From Sulfidibacter corallicola (lineage in GTDB: Bacteria > Acidobacteriota > Holophagae > Acanthopleuribacterales > Acanthopleuribacteraceae), in NCBI RefSeq assembly GCF_017498545.1, contig NZ_CP071793.1, forward strand, positions 2,790,001 to 2,854,000: DNA of 64,000 bases. Reading direction: 5' to 3'. Every line of letters begins with the position of its first letter. Position 1 is the first letter of the stretch. Both the position numbers and the translations under genes were made by a program. The notes beneath the pieces were generated by a model. It did no database searches, was not told the origin of the DNA, and was given only the letters and a program-made list of their open reading frames with translations. This document shows positions 34,755 through 41,887 of this stretch, in pieces.

Positions 34755-35024
34755 CTAACGAATGAAGTTGTTGAGGTTGGTGAACAATTCGAGGGTGAAG
34801 TCCTTCATGACCGAAATCATCCAGGGGAAGGCCAGCAGAATCACCAGCATGACGGCCAGAATCTTGGGAATGAAACTGAGGGTCGGGTCCTGGATGGAAG
34901 TCACCGCCTGGAACAGCGAGATTGCCACCCCGACCACCAAACCCAACAACAACGCCGGTGCACTGACCAGAAACGCCGTGCGAATGGCGTTGGACGCGAG
35001 ATCGAGTACGACCAGTTCATCCAA
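34755..35024 (-). CDS. fliQ: Flagellar export gate protein FliQ
   Basis: An 89-residue protein with two transmembrane helices and the typical sequence VSAPALLLGLVVGVAISLFQ AVTSIQDPTLSF, split here by the loop after the first helix. It is part of the FliPQR export gate. It follows fliP by 45 bp. The length is exactly that of the family. Confidence 0.96.
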   Translation of the reverse strand: MDELVVLDLASNAIRTAFLVSAPALLLGLVVGVAISLFQAVTSIQDPTLSFIPKILAVMLVILLAFPWMISVMKDFTLELFTNLNNFIR

Positions 35025-35069
35025 TGAAAACCTCCCGGGTGCGGGCTCGCGGTGCGCGCGAAACCCGGC

Positions 35070-35813
35070 TCAATTGAAACTCTGGACCAGCGAGCCGACC
35101 AGCAGGTGCCAGCCGTCGACCATGATGAACAGCAGGATCTTGAACGGCATCGATATCATGACCGGCGGCAACATCATCATCCCCATCGCCAGCAGGATCG
35201 AGGCGACCACCAAGTCCACGATCAGGAAGGGAATGAAGATCAGGAACCCGATTTCGAACGCGGTCTTGAGTTCGCTGATGATGAAGGCCGGCGTGAGGAT
35301 TTCCATGGGAACGTCCATGCGGGTCGCCGGCTTGGGACTCTTGCTGAGATGGACGAAGAGCGCCAGATCCTTTTCGCGCGTGTGTTTGAGCATGAACTGC
35401 TTGAGCGGAACGGTGGCGCGGTCCCAGGCATGCTCCAGGGTGATGTCACCGTTTTTCATGGGATCGTAGGCTTCGGTTTTGATGGCCCTGAAGGTGGGCG
35501 CCATGATGTAGAAGGTCATGATCATCGCCAAACCCGCCAGGATTTGGTTGGAGGGCACGTTCTGGGTGCCCAGTGCCTGGCGGGTGAAGCTCAGGACGAT
35601 GGTCAGCCGCGCAAAGGACGTGAACATGACGAAGATGGCCGGTACCAGGGAGAGTACGGTCAACAACAGAAAGATCTGAATGCTGTTGGACGCCGCTTCC
35701 GCCGGCGTGTTCCCCAAGTTGATGCTGATCGACGGCGTGTTGGGATTGGGTGTCAACTGGGCCATCGCGAGCGGGGAAGCCAGCAGAAGAAGCAGACCGG
35801 CCAGGCGTTTCAC
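35070..35813 (-). CDS. fliP: Flagellar export gate protein FliP
   Basis: A 247-residue protein with a cleavable signal peptide (MKRLAGLLLLLASPLAMAQ), as is usual for FliP. Conserved segments are SLVPAIFVMFTSFARLTIVL SFTRQALGTQNVPSNQ (given in two parts of the same region) and ILLAMGMMMLPPVMISMPFK. It starts with GTG, overlapping the fliO stop by 4 bp (GTGA). It assembles the pentameric core of the export gate. Confidence 0.96.
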   Translation of the reverse strand: MKRLAGLLLLLASPLAMAQLTPNPNTPSISINLGNTPAEAASNSIQIFLLLTVLSLVPAIFVMFTSFARLTIVLSFTRQALGTQNVPSNQILAGLAMIMTFYIMAPTFRAIKTEAYDPMKNGDITLEHAWDRATVPLKQFMLKHTREKDLALFVHLSKSPKPATRMDVPMEILTPAFIISELKTAFEIGFLIFIPFLIVDLVVASILLAMGMMMLPPVMISMPFKILLFIMVDGWHLLVGSLVQSFN

Positions 35814-36379
35814 GTCTCCTCCTCCATCAGCTCACGCACCGTCTTCGGCGCCTCGGCGGGACTTTCGAGCTGGTCCAACTCCCGGGTGAAGGTCAAGTCG
35901 TCCATCGACTTGATCAGGTTGATCTGTTGCTCGGTGACGCCGAGCAGGAACCGCTTTCCATCGGCCTCGATCAGCGAGACGAAACGATTGGGCCCCAGCG
36001 GCAGGGTTTGTACGAGCTTGAGATTGCCGCCGCCACCGCCGCCGCCCAACTGGCGTGGCAAAAATTTCTTGGCGAGGAAGGCCAGCACCACGATCAGGCC
36101 CAGTACCAGCAACAGCGACGTCAACGCCTCGAGCATGGTATCGCCGCGGTTCCAATCGGGAGGCGGCTGTTCGTCGGTGGGGCCCTGGTAATCGGGAACG
36201 GGCTGCGACTCGACGGGCTGGGTTTCGGCAGGCTGCGGGTCGGTGGTGGCGGGTTGGGTTTGATCGTCCTGGCCGTGGAGCGACATGGCGGCGAAGACCA
36301 TCAGGATACACAGCCAGATTCGGCACGCGGAACGCCAACCGTGGCGCCCGCGGGTGGTGGATGGGAGTGACATTGACAT
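35810..36379 (-). CDS. fliO: Flagellar assembly protein FliO
   Basis: A 189-residue protein. An N-terminal hydrophobic segment (~17-33) looks like a signal sequence, followed by a Gln/Pro/Thr-rich spacer, one transmembrane helix (EALTSLLLVLGLIVVLAFLA) and the FliO cytoplasmic domain (LKLVQTLPLGPNRFVSLIEA, RFLLGVTEQQINLI). FliO assists FliP assembly. Starts at 36379 or two codons later are both possible; an earlier in-frame start would overlap fliN and is rejected. It overlaps fliP by 4 bp. Confidence 0.9.
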   Translation of the reverse strand: MSMSLPSTTRGRHGWRSACRIWLCILMVFAAMSLHGQDDQTQPATTDPQPAETQPVESQPVPDYQGPTDEQPPPDWNRGDTMLEALTSLLLVLGLIVVLAFLAKKFLPRQLGGGGGGGNLKLVQTLPLGPNRFVSLIEADGKRFLLGVTEQQINLIKSMDDLTFTRELDQLESPAEAPKTVRELMEEET

Positions 36380-36462
36380 GGAGCGGATCCGTCCTTCTCG
36401 GTTACTGAATGGAATTCGGTGATGGGCGGCATCGGAATCGGCGGCGCCAGGCGCCACCCGCA

Positions 36463-36756
36463 TCAGATGCGTTTCCACGGATTGGTGATCTCCGTGACCC
36501 TCAAACCGAAACTGTCCTCGATGACCGTGACCTCGGCCTTCATGATGAGGTAGTTGTTGGCATAGACATCCAGCGTCTCACCGGCCGATTTGGAGAGCTC
36601 GATGATCGATCCCGATTCGAAGTCCAACAAATCGCGTATCGTGACCGTGGTGCGGCCGAGCTCGATGCTGAGGGGCACGACCAGCTCCTTGAAAAAAATG
36701 AGATCGCCGATGACGTCTTCGAATTTGGCTTGGGTCACCGTTGTTTTTCTGGCCAT
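36463..36756 (-). CDS. fliN: Flagellar motor switch protein FliN (short form)
   Basis: A 97-residue protein made of a single SpoA/FliN domain: VVPLSIELGRTTVTIRDLLD, ESGSIIELSKSAGETLDVYA, then VIEDSFGLRVTEI. It belongs to the C-ring with FliM. The operon also encodes the longer FliY-like protein (25418-26446), whose C-terminus has the same fold, so this genome has two FliN-type switch proteins. It lies between fliL (91 bp) and fliO. Confidence 0.95.
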   Translation of the reverse strand: MARKTTVTQAKFEDVIGDLIFFKELVVPLSIELGRTTVTIRDLLDFESGSIIELSKSAGETLDVYANNYLIMKAEVTVIEDSFGLRVTEITNPWKRI

Positions 36757-36847
36757 GGCCGCTCCCTTCAGGCTGGTTTGGAAATCGAGGGTCTCCGGAT
36801 GGTGGCGGCCTTCGCGGAAAACCGCCGCGCCACCCGGCGGAAAAAAC

Positions 36848-37393
36848 TCATTGAACCATGAATTCGGTGAAATAGACGTTCATCACCTTGCCGTCCTGGT
36901 TGTAAATGCGATTGAGCTTGAATTCGATTTCCTTGGAAACCTCCTTCAAGGTGGCGGGATCGTTGATTTCCTTGAAGGTCTTGGCTCGCAGAATGCGCAG
37001 AATGGTATCGCGAGTCTTCACCCGGTACAGCTTGGGGTCGGTCGCGTCGTCGAGTGCCGTCTTCAATTCTTCCGTGGTCACTTCCAGGGCGATCGTGGTC
37101 ACCAGATAATGGGGTTTCCCCTTGTCGGCGAGGTTCAGGGTGAATTTGTCGAGGTCGACTTTCTGGCCGGTGGCGGGAACGGGTACGTCGGGGGCTTCCG
37201 CTTCCTGTCCGGTGCCCTCTTCACCTTCGGCGGTGGCCGGCTTCTCTTTGGTGAAATACTTGTAGGCGAAGAAACCGCCGGCCGCCAGGGCCAGCACGGC
37301 CACGGCCATGATGATGAGTTTGAGCGGATTGCGCTTGCCGCCGACTTCCTCGAAGTCGGCGCCGGTATCGATGCTTTCTTCTTCCCAGGCCAT
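36848..37393 (-). CDS. fliL: Flagellar basal-body protein FliL
   Basis: A 181-residue protein with one transmembrane helix (LKLIIMAVAVLALAAGGFFA), an acidic linker, and a periplasmic FliL domain (DKFTLNLADKGKPHYLVTTI, then ...DTILRILRAKTFKEI). FliL surrounds the stator and affects torque. ATG at 37393 has GGGAG 6 nt upstream. A sigma-54-type promoter lies 56 bp upstream, so it is probably the first gene of the fliL-to-fliY operon. Confidence 0.93.
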   Translation of the reverse strand: MAWEEESIDTGADFEEVGGKRNPLKLIIMAVAVLALAAGGFFAYKYFTKEKPATAEGEEGTGQEAEAPDVPVPATGQKVDLDKFTLNLADKGKPHYLVTTIALEVTTEELKTALDDATDPKLYRVKTRDTILRILRAKTFKEINDPATLKEVSKEIEFKLNRIYNQDGKVMNVYFTEFMVQ

Positions 37394-37448
37394 ATGAACT
37401 CCCGGTGTATCGAAGTGAGGTGGGTTCTTATAGTGTATCTGCTGAAAT

Positions 37449-37464
37449 TGCAAAAATCGAGCCA
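37449..37464 (-). promoter_or_regulatory. Sigma-54 (-24/-12) promoter of the fliL operon
   Basis: On the minus strand the sequence reads TGGCTCGATTTTTGCA: GG, ten bases, GC, with TGGC and TTGCA blocks close to the TGGCAC-N5-TTGCA consensus. It is AT-rich between and after the blocks and lies 56 bp before the fliL ATG. This predicts RpoN and an NtrC-type activator in the flagellar hierarchy. Confidence 0.75.
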
Positions 37465-37693
37465 CGGAGGCATTTTTCTAAAATCTTTACATTCAGCAAA
37501 TTAACCCATTCGCGCGCGGTTCCGGGCATGTTTGTTCGACGGAGACCGGGTGATTTGGCGACGGCGACCGGTGAAGGTCACCCCGGGCGCCATGGCCGGC
37601 TCTCCACATGCCTCGGACGGCGGTGAGCCCGCGCCTTCGGAACGGGAATTCACACCGCGCGAGACACTCATCGGCTTTTCGTCCAGACAACGC

Positions 37694-37723
37694 AAAAAAA
37701 GCCGCTTCTGCGAAGAGGCGGCC
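37694..37723 (-). terminator. Rho-independent terminator after flgE2
   Basis: Minus strand: GCCGCC, CTTC-GC-AGAAG with a bulge, GCGGC, then seven T. It lies 34 bp past the flgE2 stop, separating the flgD-flgE transcript from the fliL operon. Confidence 0.85.
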
Positions 37724-37756
37724 TTCCGGACCCGATCCGGGTCTGGGCGGGCGTGA

Positions 37757-39049
37757 TCAACGTTTGATGTTCAGTGCTTCTTGAAGCAACTGGTCGGTGG
37801 TGGTGATCGTGCGCGAATTGGATTGGTAACCGCGTTGGTGCACGATCAGCGAGGTGAACTCTTCCGAAATGTCCACATTGGAGCTTTCCAGGCTGCTGGC
37901 GATAATCGAACCACGCCCGCCGGTCCCCTCTCCGTCCACCGATGCAGGCCCCGAAGCCGCGGTCGGGAAGTAGAAACTGCCGTCGATCTGCTTCAAGCCC
38001 AGTTTGTTGTTGAAGGTGGCGAGGGCGATCCGTCCCAGCTCCAGGGTCTGCCCATTGTCGTAGAACCCGATCATGGTGCCTTCCTGGTCGAAGTCGATAT
38101 CCTGCAGGATGCCGCTGCCGAACCCGGTTTGGGAGACCGTACCCGTGTTGTTGATACTGCCGAAATTGGTGACGAAGCTGGAGTTCTGGGTCGGGTCGGA
38201 GGGATCGGGAATGTCCAGCAGATCGAAGCTGAACAGAACGTCCCCGGCACCGCTGTTAATATTGGTCAGCAGGATTTGGCGGTTGGCGGTGATGGTGTTG
38301 ACCGCGGCGCCGTCCACCGTGGCCAGGATGCCGTCCTGCCCGAAGACCACGGTCCCGGTGCCCTGGTTGGGCGCCGCCGGACTGACCACCCCGTCGGGGA
38401 AGAGGAAGGCGTAATCCCATTCACCCACGTTGGCGGTCTTGGTCCACTCGATGCTGAGTTGGTGGGGCACGCCCTTGGAGTCGAAGATTTCGATCGATGT
38501 CGAATAGGTATCGCCGGTCTGGGCCTCCGCGCTCAGGTTGCTGACGAAGCGAACCGAATCCGTGGCGGTAGGCGGTGACGCTTCACCGAGATCGATTTTC
38601 AAATCGGTGATGCCGCCGTCGGTATCGACCGTGCCGTCGGGGTTGGTGCCGAGGAAGCCCTGGACCCGACCGCCGTTGGCCGCCACCATGAACCCTTCCT
38701 GGTCGAACCCGAAATTGCCCGACCGGGTGTACATGGTGTTGCCGCCCTGATTGATGGCAAAGAACCCTTCGCCCTGAACCGCCAGGTGAGACTTGATCCC
38801 CGTCGTTTGGATGGAACCTTGCTCGAATTTGGCGTTGATCTCGGTCGTTCGCGTTCCCAACCCCACTTGCAGCGGGTTGCCGGAACCGTTGACGCCGGAG
38901 ATGGTATTGGACATGATCTGTGCGAATTGGGCCGAACTGCGTTTGAATCCGGTCGTATTGATGTTGGCCAAGTTGTTTCCGATCACGTTCAGGGCGACCG
39001 CATTGGCGCTCAGACCGGAAAGTCCGGAATAGAATGAGCCGAGAAGCAT
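37757..39049 (-). CDS. flgE: Flagellar hook protein FlgE, second copy
   Basis: A 430-residue hook-type protein. The N-terminus LNVIGNNLANINTTGFK is the flagellar rod/hook signature, followed by GEGFFAINQGGNTMYTRSGN; the C-terminus LIVHQRGYQSNSRTITTTDQ is the matching helical D0 partner. It is a close paralogue of the gene just upstream: both ends are nearly the same, while the middle (~205-290) differs in length and sequence. Hook proteins are exported through the flagellar type III system and polymerise under the FlgD cap. ATG at 39049 has an AAGGAAGG Shine-Dalgarno. A terminator follows. One copy may be a hook-rod or alternative hook subunit; that cannot be decided here. Confidence 0.93.
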   Translation of the reverse strand: MLLGSFYSGLSGLSANAVALNVIGNNLANINTTGFKRSSAQFAQIMSNTISGVNGSGNPLQVGLGTRTTEINAKFEQGSIQTTGIKSHLAVQGEGFFAINQGGNTMYTRSGNFGFDQEGFMVAANGGRVQGFLGTNPDGTVDTDGGITDLKIDLGEASPPTATDSVRFVSNLSAEAQTGDTYSTSIEIFDSKGVPHQLSIEWTKTANVGEWDYAFLFPDGVVSPAAPNQGTGTVVFGQDGILATVDGAAVNTITANRQILLTNINSGAGDVLFSFDLLDIPDPSDPTQNSSFVTNFGSINNTGTVSQTGFGSGILQDIDFDQEGTMIGFYDNGQTLELGRIALATFNNKLGLKQIDGSFYFPTAASGPASVDGEGTGGRGSIIASSLESSNVDISEEFTSLIVHQRGYQSNSRTITTTDQLLQEALNIKR

Positions 39050-39201
39050 GGAGTACCTTCCTTGAAACCCGAACCGCGAGTTTCGGCGGAGCCGACCTCC
39101 CTTCGCGCAGAAGTCGCATGATTGAGGCCGCCCCGACGAGGCGGCATGGGCGCGAGCCCGGTCGTGATCGCCACGAGCCGGAACTCACGCCGATGACCCG
39201 A

Positions 39202-40596
39202 TTACCGTTTCAGGTTCAAGGCTTCCTGGAGTAACTGATCGGCGGTGGTGATGGTCCTCGAGTTGGACTGGTAGCCACGTTGGTGCACGATCAGCGAGGT
39301 GAATTCCTCGGCGATGTCGACGTTGGAACTCTCCAGGCTACTGGCGATGATGGATCCTCGGCCACCGGTCCCTTCCCCGTCGATCGAGGCGGGCCCGGAC
39401 GCGGCCGTCGGCAGGTAGAATCCGCCGTCGACCTGCTTCAACCCCAGCTTGTTGTTGAAGGTCGCCAGCGCGATTTTGGCCAGCTCCAGGGTCAGCCCGT
39501 TGTCGTAGAAGCCGATCATGATGCCTTCCTGGTTGAAGTCGATATCCTGCAGGATGCCACTGCCGAAACCGTCCTGGAACAGGGTGCCCGTATTGAAGGT
39601 ACTGCCGAAGCTGGTGACGAAGGAACTGTTGGGGCTGACGGTGGGGTCGGCCGGCGAGTCCACCGCATCCCAGGTGATGGAAAGCGGCTCGGCGCCCGTG
39701 CCCGGCGTGTTGATGAAAATCATCGGATCGCTGACCGTGGAGAGTGCCAAACCGGTCGCCGGGTCGTTGAGCAACTGGTTGTCGATCGAGAACAGCTTGC
39801 CGTCTTCACCGAAACGCACGACACCGGTACCGGTGCCGCCCGCGCCGCCCAGACCACCGGTGACCTGGGTGGCGTCACCGTCCCAGGCGAAGGTGTAGGT
39901 CCAGCCGACCTGGTTGACCGTGGTGGCCACACCGGTCGCCGGATCGACATCGCCGGCCCCCGGATCCAGGTCGAGCGTGGTGTCCCGAGTAAACGTCAGC
40001 GAAAGCTGGTGAGGGACGCCCTTGGAGTCGAAAACTTCGATCGAGGTCGAATAGGTTTCGCCGTTGGGTGCCTCGGCACTCAGGTTGGAAATGAAGCGCA
40101 CGACTTCGGTCGCCCGCGGCGGCGATGCCTCACCCAGGTCGAGGCGGATATCGGTGATATCGCCGCTGGTGTCGACGGTCCCGTCGGAGCGGGTGCCGAG
40201 GAAACCCTGAACGCGGCCACCGTTGGCCGCGACCATGAAGCCCTCGTCGTCGAAACCGAAGTTTCCGGACCGGGTGTAGGAGGCGATGCCGTTCTGGGCG
40301 ACCTGGAAGAAACCTTCGCCCTGGATCGCCAGGTGGGTCTTGATGCCCGTGGTTTGGATCGAACCCTGCTCGAACTTGGCCACGATTTCACTGGTGCGGA
40401 CACCCAAGCCGATCTGAACCGGGTTGCCCACGCCGTTGATGCCGCGCACCGTGTTGGACATGATCTGGGCGAAATTGGTCTGGCTGCGCTTGAACCCGGT
40501 CGTGTTGATGTTCGCCAGGTTGTTGCCGATCACGTTGAGCGCAACCGCATTGGATTGAAGGCCGGAGAGGCCCGTGTAAAAGGAACCGAGTAACAT
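39202..40596 (-). CDS. flgE: Flagellar hook protein FlgE, first copy
   Basis: A 464-residue hook-type protein with the rod/hook N-terminal signature (LNVIGNNLANINTTGFK) and C-terminal helix (LIVHQRGYQSNSRTITTADQ). The middle contains an extra variable part rich in Gly, Asp and Thr (DLDPGAGDVDPATGVATTVN), absent from the second copy. Its ATG overlaps the flgD stop by one base (TAATG), so it is coupled to the hook cap protein and is the better candidate for the main hook subunit. The paralogue starts 152 bp downstream on the same strand. Confidence 0.93.
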   Translation of the reverse strand: MLLGSFYTGLSGLQSNAVALNVIGNNLANINTTGFKRSQTNFAQIMSNTVRGINGVGNPVQIGLGVRTSEIVAKFEQGSIQTTGIKTHLAIQGEGFFQVAQNGIASYTRSGNFGFDDEGFMVAANGGRVQGFLGTRSDGTVDTSGDITDIRLDLGEASPPRATEVVRFISNLSAEAPNGETYSTSIEVFDSKGVPHQLSLTFTRDTTLDLDPGAGDVDPATGVATTVNQVGWTYTFAWDGDATQVTGGLGGAGGTGTGVVRFGEDGKLFSIDNQLLNDPATGLALSTVSDPMIFINTPGTGAEPLSITWDAVDSPADPTVSPNSSFVTSFGSTFNTGTLFQDGFGSGILQDIDFNQEGIMIGFYDNGLTLELAKIALATFNNKLGLKQVDGGFYLPTAASGPASIDGEGTGGRGSIIASSLESSNVDIAEEFTSLIVHQRGYQSNSRTITTADQLLQEALNLKR

Positions 40597-41375
40597 TATC
40601 TACCTCCCGCGATGACCGTGAAGGGCCAATTGGTTTTGAAATCCGGGTCCGACGTGGCTTCCTCGCCACCCCCGTCCTCCGGACCTTCGGCCGTGTTCGT
40701 CCCGGCATAACCCGGTTCGTAGACCTCGACGACCTGTTCGATGGGCAGGCGGTCTCCATCCACCAGCACCATAATGGTTCCGTTCTCGTAGGAAACACCG
40801 TTGATCCGCTTGGTCTGGAAGACCGGCGTCTGGAAGTATTCGTCGTCGGCGTTCTCCAATCGGATGGTCGCTTCGTATTTGCCCGCCGGCAGAACGTTGC
40901 CGTCATCGTCGCGCCCGTTCCAGAGGAAACGCTGCTCGCCATCCTGGCCCGCGGGGAGTTGTGTGGTGTAGACGATATCGCCTGCTTCGTCACGCACTTC
41001 CAGATGTGCGCGAACGGCCTCGCTGTCGTCTTGGAAGTAAAAGGTGTGCACGTCGCCTTCTTCGTGGGTAACCGATCCGTCGAATATCTTGACGTCCTTG
41101 CCCACGATGCCCAGCGCATTGCTGTTGTTGATGGATCCTTGATAGACCTGGAGCACTTCCAGGTTGTCGTTGGTGATGCGCTGTTGTTCCAGTGACGCGA
41201 ACGTGGCCATCTGCTGAATGAACTCCAGGTCGCTCGCGGGTTGAAGCGGGTCCTGATGCTGAAGCTGAACCGTCAGCAGTTGAAGAAAGGTCTCTTCGGT
41301 GATCTCGTTATTGGCCACGGGGTTGCCGGTGATGCCGTATGCGCCGTTGAGGCTAGGAACGCTAGAGGTTTCCAT
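40596..41375 (-). CDS. flgD: Flagellar hook assembly (cap) protein FlgD
   Basis: A 259-residue scaffolding protein. The conserved N-terminal part reads ITEETFLQLLTVQLQHQDPL and SDLEFIQQMATFASLEQ; the middle is the FlgD Ig-like domain (QRFLWNGRDDDGNVLPAGKY). The C-terminal ~30 residues are an acidic/glycine-rich extension. The ATG at 41375 follows GGGGGAG by 7 nt. It caps the growing hook and is the first gene of the flgD-flgE-flgE2 unit. Confidence 0.94.
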   Translation of the reverse strand: METSSVPSLNGAYGITGNPVANNEITEETFLQLLTVQLQHQDPLQPASDLEFIQQMATFASLEQQRITNDNLEVLQVYQGSINNSNALGIVGKDVKIFDGSVTHEEGDVHTFYFQDDSEAVRAHLEVRDEAGDIVYTTQLPAGQDGEQRFLWNGRDDDGNVLPAGKYEATIRLENADDEYFQTPVFQTKRINGVSYENGTIMVLVDGDRLPIEQVVEVYEPGYAGTNTAEGPEDGGGEEATSDPDFKTNWPFTVIAGGR

Positions 41376-41887
41376 GATGTGCTCCCCCAAATGGTTCGAG
41401 CCGGCCCGCATTCCGCGCGTGCCCTCCGGTCCACAGGAGACCGGTACAAGGCCCACCCGGAATGCGGGCTCGCAATATGGTGCGGTGGTGTGGTGGCACC
41501 CGATCGGATTCGGGTCCCTTCGAACGGAGCCACGGGGACCCCGGTCATCGAAAATCCCGTCACCAGGGACGGGATCCAGGCGCCACGTGTCGTTCGCGTC
41601 CCTGGAACCGCATCTCTCGAGCCGGATTCACCTTGGCGGGCAGCAACAGGCTTGCCAAAAAACGACACCCGGCAGCCACCCTCTAACACTCTGCTAACTA
41701 TAAAGTTGCCATCTATCCATACATATGGGATCGCGCATGGGGGTCAACCGGTGGAAATTTCTGCCGAAGGAATGGCTATCGGGGAAATTTTTTCCAGGGT
41801 CGGGCCCGGCACATGCCTCCAGGTCCGTTTTGACGTCGGGAAAGGTCGATTTCCACGCAACCACATCTGCACGGGGGCTGGTTCTCC
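41376..41887. other. Divergent intergenic region (flgD / 958-residue gene)
   Basis: Promoters for both neighbours should lie in these 512 bases. The AT-rich part 41690-41730 is the likeliest promoter zone. A weak GG-N10-GC pattern for the minus strand lies at 41610-41623, 235 bp from flgD, but its blocks fit sigma-54 consensus poorly. No gene is seen. Confidence 0.45.

Larger units (their letters stand above)
37394..37756. other. Regulatory gap between flgE2 and fliL
   Basis: This 363-bp gap contains the end of the flgD-flgE-flgE2 transcript and the promoter of the fliL operon, both listed separately. The AT-rich 80 bp nearest fliL contrast with the GC-rich rest. No gene is seen. Confidence 0.7.
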
